Part shown: in pieces, positions 6,490-10,355 of the stretch
How positions within the stretch are numbered: position 1 is the first letter of the stretch
Layout: each line of letters starts with the position of its first letter
NCBI GenBank assembly: GCA_003132825.1
Contig: PKYX01000111.1
Location: forward strand, 11,684 to 22,038
Origin: Acidobacteriaceae bacterium
GTDB lineage: Bacteria; Acidobacteriota; Terriglobia; Terriglobales; Acidobacteriaceae
Reading direction: 5' to 3'
DNA length: 10,355 nt
Notes under the pieces: generated by a model
The model's database searches: none
Told to the model about the DNA's origin: nothing
The model's input: only the letters and a program-made list of their open reading frames with translations
Position numbers and translations under genes: made by a program

Positions 6490-7431
6490 ATGACGGTGTC
6501 CAGTGTCCAATCCGTAGTGCAGTTCCCCGCGGAGTTCGAGTCCGTCATGCTGGATCTCTATCGAAAGAGCCGTGGCGAGGATTTCGGGCTAAGCCGGGAG
6601 CAGTTTGTCGCCATCCTCCGGGAAGTTGCCGCCAAGTACATGCCGTCGGGAACCCTGTCAGGCGGCGCCCACGACCGCGAGTTGGTGGAATTCCTTCGCA
6701 GTCTGAGAGTGGAGGACTTGGCCCTCGCCCGAGCGTGCGGGTTCGGTAGCGAACGTGCCTGGGACGTTTTCCTTCTGCGTTATCGCGGGAAGCTCTATGA
6801 CATCGCCGCCTACATCACCAAGGAGAGCTCTGCCGCCCGCGATCTGGCCGACTCGCTCTACGCCGATCTCTATGGCACCACGGCGCAGGACGGAAAACGT
6901 ATGTCCAAACTGGCTTCCTATACCGGCCGCGGTTCCCTCGAGGGCTGGCTGCGCGCCGTGCTGGGGCAGGAGTATATCAACCGTTACCGCCGCCAGCGAA
7001 TCCTGGTGAGTCTGGACGAGAAAAGCGAAGGCGGCGCCCAGTTCGTCGCTCCCGATCCGCCACCGGCCGCCGTGGTGGATCCCCAAGTGGAAGCGGCGAC
7101 CGTCGGTGCGCTGGCCGGGCTATCGGCCGAAGATCGTTTCCTTTTGGCGTCCTACTATCTAGACAATCGAACCCTGGCCGACATCGCGCGCCTGCTCGGC
7201 GTGCACGAATCGACAGTCAGCCGCAAGCTGGACAAAATCGCCAAGGCGTTGCGCAAGCGCATCATGGCCGCGCTCGTCCGCCATGGCATGAGCCATCGCC
7301 AGGCAGAAGAGGCCATGGAGGTCGACGTCCGCGACCTGCAAGTGAATGTTCACAACCTCACGCAAAAAGTGAAGGCCCAATCGTTCCCTGAGGAGGAGAT
7401 TCAAGCAGAAACCGGAGACGGAACGGGATGA
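6490..7431 (+). CDS. Sigma-70 family (ECF-like) RNA polymerase sigma factor
   Basis: A 313-residue sigma factor, much longer than a usual ECF sigma of about 170-200. Residues 1-85 are an extension of unknown role. Region 2 spans about 88-170: ERAWDVFLLRYRGKLYDIAAYIT, then ARDLADSLYADLYG and YTGRGSLEGWLRAVLGQEYINRYRR, the -10-recognition part. A Pro-rich linker (181-200) leads to region 4 (about 205-260): LSAEDRFLLASYYLDNRTLADIARLLGVHESTVSRKLDKIAKALRKRI, a -35-binding helix-turn-helix. Residues 261-313 form an extra C-terminal tail (HRQAEEAMEVDVRDLQVN). Region 3 is absent, as in group 4 factors. ATG 6490 is chosen over GTG 6475 and the longer frame from 6274 because of the promoter position and because upstream sequence overlaps the divergent ARPP-1 gene. 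No strong Shine-Dalgarno is seen (GGTGG at 6474-6478). The next gene is its presumed anti-sigma factor. Targets are unknown; autoregulation and ARPP-1 are candidates. Confidence 0.85.
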   Translation: MTVSSVQSVVQFPAEFESVMLDLYRKSRGEDFGLSREQFVAILREVAAKYMPSGTLSGGAHDRELVEFLRSLRVEDLALARACGFGSERAWDVFLLRYRGKLYDIAAYITKESSAARDLADSLYADLYGTTAQDGKRMSKLASYTGRGSLEGWLRAVLGQEYINRYRRQRILVSLDEKSEGGAQFVAPDPPPAAVVDPQVEAATVGALAGLSAEDRFLLASYYLDNRTLADIARLLGVHESTVSRKLDKIAKALRKRIMAALVRHGMSHRQAEEAMEVDVRDLQVNVHNLTQKVKAQSFPEEEIQAETGDGTG

Positions 7432-7475
7432 ACTGGTCGATGAAATGCTGCATGTGTGAGGAAAGCATTGGCTAG
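7428..7475 (+). CDS. Possible 15-residue coupled small ORF
   Basis: ATGA at 7428-7431 overlaps the sigma factor stop. The frame reads MNWSMKCCMCEESIG and stops at TAG 7473-7475. GGAG (7413-7416) and purines lie upstream. The Cys-Cys-Met-Cys cluster is suggestive of a metal or redox leader peptide, but a 15-codon ORF can arise by chance. It ends inside the tandem duplication, so if translated it would bring ribosomes to the anti-sigma start. Confidence 0.2.
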   Translation: MNWSMKCCMCEESIG

Positions 7476-7493
7476 GAATATTGGCTAGGAATA
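7468..7493 (+). repeat. Perfect 13-bp tandem duplication at anti-sigma start
   Basis: TTGGCTAGGAATA occurs twice without gap (7468-7480 and 7481-7493). GAGGAAA (7458-7464) lies just before the first copy and is well placed for a TTG start at 7468. With two copies, that TTG opens a six-codon frame ending in TAG at 7486-7488, while the true frame is reached at TTG 7481 or ATG 7493. With one copy the same TTG would be in frame with the anti-sigma gene. Confidence 0.9.
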
Positions 7494-8752
7494 TGGAACC
7501 GCTGCCCAAACTCGTGCGCCAGCGCCTCCAGGCAACCGCCAAGGCCGGAGTTCATCCTGATCCCGATTTGCTCGCCGGCTTCGCCGAGAGGTCGCTGAGT
7601 GAGAGCGAACGTGTTCCGGTGCTAGAACACTTGGCCAGTTGCGCCGATTGCCGCCAGATAGTTTCGTTCTCCCTGCCGCCAATCGAACAACAGCACGCGG
7701 CCGTGGCTGCCGCGGCACAGCCGTCCCCTCCCCGTGGCTGGCACAGGCTGGGGCTGCGGTGGGCTGCGGTGGCGGCCTGTGTCGTGGTGGTCGGTGGAGC
7801 GGTGATCCTGCGTCGTCACGCACTCGCCACTAGGGGAAGCCTCGTCGCTCTCAAGCAGACTCAGTCCATGCCGAAGGAGTATTCCAGCCAAACCCAGGCT
7901 TCTGAACGGGCCGAGCAGATGGTTGCCCGGGCTGAAGCCCCGCAGCCTGGTCGCGGGTCTCCCCGGGGCGCGGCGTCCCTCGGAAAACCGCGCGACGTAG
8001 GCAAACTGCAGAAGCAGACCGCGCAGATAGGCGGGGGATCCGGCTTCGGAGCTGCGACGCCCGAATCGCAGGGGAAGGAATCGGGGGCTGCGCCCGCTAT
8101 GATTGCCAAGGTCGCCCCGGCCCAAGCCGACAAGAAACTACCGACCGTGGGCCGGCAGGAGGAAGGGCTCGAGACCAGGCAAGTGCAGCTGCCCGCTGCA
8201 AGCCAAGCGGTGCAAGTCGAGTCGGCCGCTCCCGCCGTGTCAACCGAGCAGGTCCGGGTCTATCCCGGCACCGAGGCCAAGGATTTCGCCCCGCCCGCTC
8301 CGCCGCCTGAACCCGCGCCGCCGATCGGCGGCCGTTCCCAAAAGGGGATCGCCGGCGGTTCCATGATCTCAAGAAACCAAACGCTGCGAAGCGAAACCGC
8401 GAGTGAGTCCATCCTGCCCCGCTGGACGCTCTCCTCCGACGGAACTCTGCTGCTGCGCTCCCTCGACAACCGAAAGACATGGCAGTCTATCTCCGTCGCT
8501 GGCGGGGTGGTTTTCCGCGCATTGTCTGCTCTGGGTCCTGAAGTCTGGATCGGAGGCTCGGCTGGCGCACTCTACCATTCCTCCGACAGCGGCCAGCACT
8601 GGCAGAAAGTTGAACCCGCCGCCGGCGGCAGAATCCTTGTCGCTGACATCATTGCCCTCGAATTCACCGACCCGCAGCATGGCAAACTCACTACTGCAAA
8701 CCATGAAATCTGGATCACCGCCGACGCCGGCCAGAGCTGGCAACTGAAGTAG
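7493..8752 (+). CDS. Membrane anti-sigma factor with Asp-box (BNR/Ycf48-like) sensor domain
   Basis: A 419-residue single-pass membrane protein, presumed to hold the upstream sigma factor inactive. The cytoplasmic zf-HC2 domain spans about 21-57 (H21-PDPDLLAGF...H46-x3-C50-x2-C53), the zinc-binding anti-sigma fold. One helix (90-106, WAAVAACVVVVGGAVIL) is followed by RRH. Residues 107-308 are Ala/Pro/Gln-rich low complexity, probably an extended periplasmic linker. Residues 309-419 carry three Asp-box motifs: SLDNRKTW, SSDSGQHW and TADAGQSW, as in BNR-repeat and Ycf48-like propellers. Three blades cannot close a propeller, so it may dimerise or bind another propeller. ATG 7493 is preferred; TTG 7481 in the same frame adds MARN. 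Shine-Dalgarno placement is poor for both because of the 13-bp duplication. The gap of 61 nt from the sigma gene fits one operon. The signal sensed is unknown. Confidence 0.84.
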   Translation: MEPLPKLVRQRLQATAKAGVHPDPDLLAGFAERSLSESERVPVLEHLASCADCRQIVSFSLPPIEQQHAAVAAAAQPSPPRGWHRLGLRWAAVAACVVVVGGAVILRRHALATRGSLVALKQTQSMPKEYSSQTQASERAEQMVARAEAPQPGRGSPRGAASLGKPRDVGKLQKQTAQIGGGSGFGAATPESQGKESGAAPAMIAKVAPAQADKKLPTVGRQEEGLETRQVQLPAASQAVQVESAAPAVSTEQVRVYPGTEAKDFAPPAPPPEPAPPIGGRSQKGIAGGSMISRNQTLRSETASESILPRWTLSSDGTLLLRSLDNRKTWQSISVAGGVVFRALSALGPEVWIGGSAGALYHSSDSGQHWQKVEPAAGGRILVADIIALEFTDPQHGKLTTANHEIWITADAGQSWQLK

Positions 8753-8762
8753 AGCACTCGCT

Positions 8763-8835
8763 CCTCGGCTGGAGTCGACTCAGCCCGGACCGGGCAACCA
8801 ATTATCTATCCGCACTCTCCCGAGGTTTTATTTTT
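8763..8835 (+). terminator. Possible terminator after the sigma/anti-sigma operon
   Basis: CCTCGG (8763-8768) can pair with CCGAGG (8820-8825), and TTTTATTTTT follows directly (8826-8835). The loop is about 50 nt but contains its own palindromes, GAGTCGACTC (8772-8781) and GCCCGG-A-CCGGGC (8782-8794). The T-tract is good; the long-range stem is weak. Confidence 0.35.
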
Positions 8836-8863
8836 CAATCGCAGCCAACGGATTAGCGTCATC

Positions 8864-8917
8864 TGTCTCCGAAAACCACGGGTTACTCGATGCCGTCCGC
8901 GCCGGTTACCGGAGACA
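8864..8917. other. Strong long hairpin in intergenic region
   Basis: TGTCTCCG (8864-8871) and CGGAGACA (8910-8917) are perfect 8-bp inverted arms. After a 2x2 internal loop the stem continues as AACC (8874-8877) with GGTT (8904-8907), and CGG (8879-8881) can pair with CCG (8893-8895) inside. No T-tract follows on either strand, so it is not a plain intrinsic terminator. It could be part of an RNA or a 3' end stabiliser. Confidence 0.5.
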
Positions 8918-8941
8918 CATCGCGCGATTACGAAAGTGACA

Positions 8942-8970
8942 TTTACACTTCTGTCCCCTCAGCCTAATAT
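8942..8970 (+). promoter_or_regulatory. Promoter driving the candidate small RNA
   Basis: TTTACA (8942-8947, 5 of 6) and TAATAT (8965-8970, 4 of 6) are separated by exactly 17 nt. The start would be near 8977-8978. The flanking AAGTG...CACTT arms around the -35 box could also be a protein-binding site. Confidence 0.5.
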
Positions 8971-8977
8971 CCGAATC

Positions 8978-9050
8978 GTGGTTTGGCAGTTCTGGGGGAG
9001 GGCTGCCCTGCCGAGGCGTCCTGAACTTAATCGTTCCGGACGCTTTTTTA
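8978..9050 (+). ncRNA. Candidate small RNA of about 73 nt
   Basis: The unit is defined by the promoter at 8942-8970 and the intrinsic terminator at 9016-9049, with no ORF of note between. The 5' part can form a hairpin through GGCAG (8985-8989) and CTGCC (9003-9007 or 9008-9012), with a G-rich loop; the terminator is the second hairpin. I do not recognise a known family: it lacks SRP RNA and tmRNA signatures, and is too short for 6S RNA. The alternative is a late terminator for the anti-sigma transcript, with the promoter match being chance. Confidence 0.4.
9016..9049 (+). terminator. Intrinsic (Rho-independent) terminator
   Basis: GCGTCC (9016-9021) pairs with GGACGC (9038-9043); after one T/C mismatch GAAC (9023-9026) pairs with GTTC (9033-9036), enclosing loop TTAATC. 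Six T residues follow at once (9044-9049). This is the clearest terminator in the window and reads rightward. Confidence 0.82.
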
Positions 9051-9223
9051 TTGGACCCATCGGATCGGCGCCTGGGCGGCTGGCAGCCGGGCTTCCACCG
9101 TCCGCCGACTCCAGGAGGCGCGGACCAGTTCTCTAGCACATGCGCACACCAAAGTCCGCCTGCCAAGGGCCAACCGCCGAACTTGCCTTGCGACTTCTCG
9201 CGATGACCTGCATCGAATACAAG

Positions 9224-9232
9224 TGCTAGGAT
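9224..9232 (+). promoter_or_regulatory. Candidate extended -10 promoter for trxA
   Basis: TGCTAGGAT is a TGn extended -10 with hexamer TAGGAT (4 of 6). No convincing -35 is seen. The start near 9239 would give a leader of about 80 nt. Apart from this element I see nothing defined in 9053-9319: no ORF with family features, no repeat. Confidence 0.33.
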
Positions 9233-9319
9233 AAGAAGCCGGATTGGGGTGGATGCGCAAAGTGTGGGGTTTAGGGCACTGCGGGCGAGCGCGTCCGTCG
9301 ACGACAGAGGAGACAAATA

Positions 9320-9691
9320 ATGGCAAGCAATGGAATCCTTGAAGTAAATGACTCGAATTTCGACCAGGATGTTCTGAAGTCGGAACAACCCGTTCTATTG
9401 GACTTCTGGGCCACCTGGTGCGGACCTTGCCGTGCCATCGCTCCCATCGTTGAGGAACTTGCCCACCAGTACCAAGGCAAGGTGAAGGTCGGCAAGATGG
9501 ACGTCGACCGCAACAGTGCCACGCCGATGCGCTACAAGGTCACCGGTATTCCCACCCTGTTGGTGTTCAAAGGGGGCCAGGTGGTCGAGCAGTTGGTAGG
9601 CTACCGCCCGAAGGAAGCCATTCAACAGGCGCTCGAAAAGCACATTCCAAAGGACGCCATTCAACCGGCAGCCGAAAAGCACATTGGGTGA
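9320..9691 (+). CDS. trxA: Thioredoxin
   Basis: A 123-residue cytoplasmic thioredoxin that reduces protein disulfides and is recycled by thioredoxin reductase. The active site is WCGPC (33-37) in DFWATWCGPCRAIAP; cis-Pro is in TGIPTLLVFKGG (75-86), followed by the expected GY..K segment (94-98). The family is usually about 105-110 residues; here the last helix segment is duplicated, KEAIQQALEKHIP (98-110) then KDAIQPAAEKHIG (111-123). The ATG has a strong GAGGAG (9307-9312) 7 nt upstream. It stands alone, convergent with lexA, and has no signal peptide. Confidence 0.96.
   Translation: MASNGILEVNDSNFDQDVLKSEQPVLLDFWATWCGPCRAIAPIVEELAHQYQGKVKVGKMDVDRNSATPMRYKVTGIPTLLVFKGGQVVEQLVGYRPKEAIQQALEKHIPKDAIQPAAEKHIG
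9611..9688 (+). repeat. In-frame 39-bp tandem duplication at the trxA 3' end
   Basis: Units 9611-9649 and 9650-9688 are each 13 codons and match at 31 of 39 bases by hand count. GCCATTCAAC and GAAAAGCACATT are identical in both. The second unit ends directly before the TGA, so the first copy marks the normal thioredoxin C-terminus. Confidence 0.85.
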
Positions 9692-9727
9692 GGCAGAAGC
9701 CGTCAGCCTCTAGCATCTCGTCATGCG

Positions 9728-9750
9728 ACGCCCGGCCAGAAGCCGGGCGT
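9728..9750. terminator. Hairpin between convergent trxA and lexA
   Basis: ACGCCCGGC (9728-9736) and GCCGGGCGT (9742-9750) form a perfect 9-bp GC-rich stem with loop CAGAA. Position between two convergent genes suits a shared bidirectional terminator. Neither side has a clean T-tract, so termination strength is uncertain. Confidence 0.55.
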
Positions 9751-9812
9751 TCTGGTTGATGGCCGCACGGATTTTCGCCGGCATGTCCCCGTGGTGGCCC
9801 GAATCTTTTGAG

Positions 9813-10355
9813 CTAGTACTTCCTCAGCACCCCGATCACTCTACCCTGAATCTGCGCCACCGCCGCTGGCACGATGATCGGCTTCATGCTGGCATTGGAA
9901 GGCTGAAGACGGATTTTGTCGCCCTCACGGTAGAACCGCTTCAGCGTGGCGTCAGTCCCATCCACCAGCGCGACCACAATGTCTCCGTTATGCGCCGTCT
10001 TGGCTTTCTCGACCAGCACATAATCCCCGTCCAGGATGTGCTCATCCTGCATCGACTCGCCGCGCACTTCTAGCACGAACACTTCCTTCGACCGAACAAA
10101 GTCGGCGAGCGAAATGGTCTCATTATTCTGTACCGCTTCAATCGGTTGTCCGGCAGCGATCCGCCCCATCAGTGGCAGCACCATGGTGGTGTTCACCGAC
10201 ATGGCTTGTTTCAGCCGACCCTTGGGTGGGAGCAAATCGATCGAGCGGCTGCGGTTGTAGTCGCGCGTGAGCAGCCCTTTTTTCTCCAAGTTGGAAATGT
10301 GTTTGTGCACGGTGGCCAGCGAACTGAGCCCCATTCCTTGGCCAATCTCTTCAAA
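9813..10355 (-). CDS. lexA: LexA repressor, N-terminus beyond the window
   Basis: SOS-response repressor and self-cleaving serine protease (S24 family). The frame stays open to the right edge; 180 residues are visible of about 200-210. Visible numbering starts with FEEIGQGMGLSSLATVHKHISNLEKKGLL, the second half of the winged helix-turn-helix with the typical SSLATVHKHI recognition helix. The dimer/protease domain follows: cleavage site Ala68-Gly69 in RIAAGQPIEA, catalytic Ser101 in GESMQDEHI and Lys139 in ATLKRF. The order and spacing (32 and 38 residues) match the family. Cytoplasmic; RecA filaments trigger cleavage. The start codon and any SOS box in its own promoter lie outside the window. 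Internal ATG 10334 is not the start because the preceding seven codons are conserved LexA sequence. It converges on trxA. Confidence 0.95.
   Translation of the reverse strand, partial: FEEIGQGMGLSSLATVHKHISNLEKKGLLTRDYNRSRSIDLLPPKGRLKQAMSVNTTMVLPLMGRIAAGQPIEAVQNNETISLADFVRSKEVFVLEVRGESMQDEHILDGDYVLVEKAKTAHNGDIVVALVDGTDATLKRFYREGDKIRLQPSNASMKPIIVPAAVAQIQGRVIGVLRKY

Noticed and set aside
6285..6548. Upstream extension of the ARPP-1 reading frame to 6548
   Set aside because: It would place 88 non-conserved residues before a clean signal peptide and would overlap the sigma gene; GGAGG 6 nt before ATG 6284 fixes the start.
8874..8985. AAACCACG and CGTGGTTT pairing as a closing stem of a 6S-like RNA
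   Set aside because: The arms are only 8 bp, nearly 100 nt apart, and conflict with the stronger 8864-8917 hairpin; no 6S central bubble signature was seen.
8906..9388. Minus-strand ORF of 160 codons across the trxA upstream region
   Set aside because: It crosses the terminator and trxA start, has no domain motif and no ribosome site.
9723..10073. Plus-strand ORF opposite lexA
   Set aside because: Antisense shadow of lexA, and it also includes the trxA/lexA hairpin.

Overview
The window is GC-rich chromosomal DNA with dense genes on both strands. It most likely comes from an Acidobacteriota (Terriglobia/Koribacter-like) genome. That placement is an inference from gene content: a secreted ARPP-1/DUF6569 protein, a YncE-like secreted beta-propeller, a secreted zinc-dependent phospholipase C-like protein, and a long sigma factor paired with an anti-sigma factor. 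I ran no database search. No transposase, phage gene, CRISPR array, tRNA or rRNA was seen.

Left part (1-1694): the 5' part of ilvC (ketol-acid reductoisomerase) runs leftward out of the window. It is divergent from a TetR-family regulator that overlaps a small cupin gene by 4 bp. A near-consensus sigma-70 promoter faces ilvC, and a perfect 16-bp TetR-type palindrome sits just after its predicted transcription start. The simplest reading is that the local TetR protein controls ilvC.

Middle left (1691-6284, all minus strand): a ferredoxin/flavodoxin-NADP reductase-like enzyme, whose stop codon overlaps the cupin stop on the other strand; a secreted Zn-dependent phospholipase C-like protein; a secreted beta-propeller with its stop only 3 nt upstream of the extended phospholipase reading frame; and a secreted ARPP-1 domain protein. 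A degenerate 7-bp tandem repeat lies between the last two.

Middle right (6285-8752): divergent from the ARPP-1 gene is a sigma-70 family (ECF-like) sigma factor with unusual N- and C-terminal extensions. It is followed by a membrane anti-sigma factor with a zf-HC2 zinc finger, one membrane helix, a long low-complexity linker and an extracytoplasmic domain with three Asp-box (BNR/Ycf48-like) motifs. The junction between the two holds a perfect 13-bp tandem duplication that moves the Shine-Dalgarno sequence away from the start, creates a 6-codon mini-ORF, and overlaps a 15-codon ORF coupled to the sigma stop. The pair looks like an envelope-stress switch with a propeller-like sensor.

Right part (8753-10355): a 567-bp stretch without a convincing protein gene holds a strong hairpin, then a promoter followed about 75 nt later by a clear intrinsic terminator, so it may encode a small RNA. 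Next is trxA (thioredoxin) with a duplicated C-terminal 13-residue segment, then a convergent lexA (SOS repressor/self-cleaving protease) whose 5' end is beyond the window.
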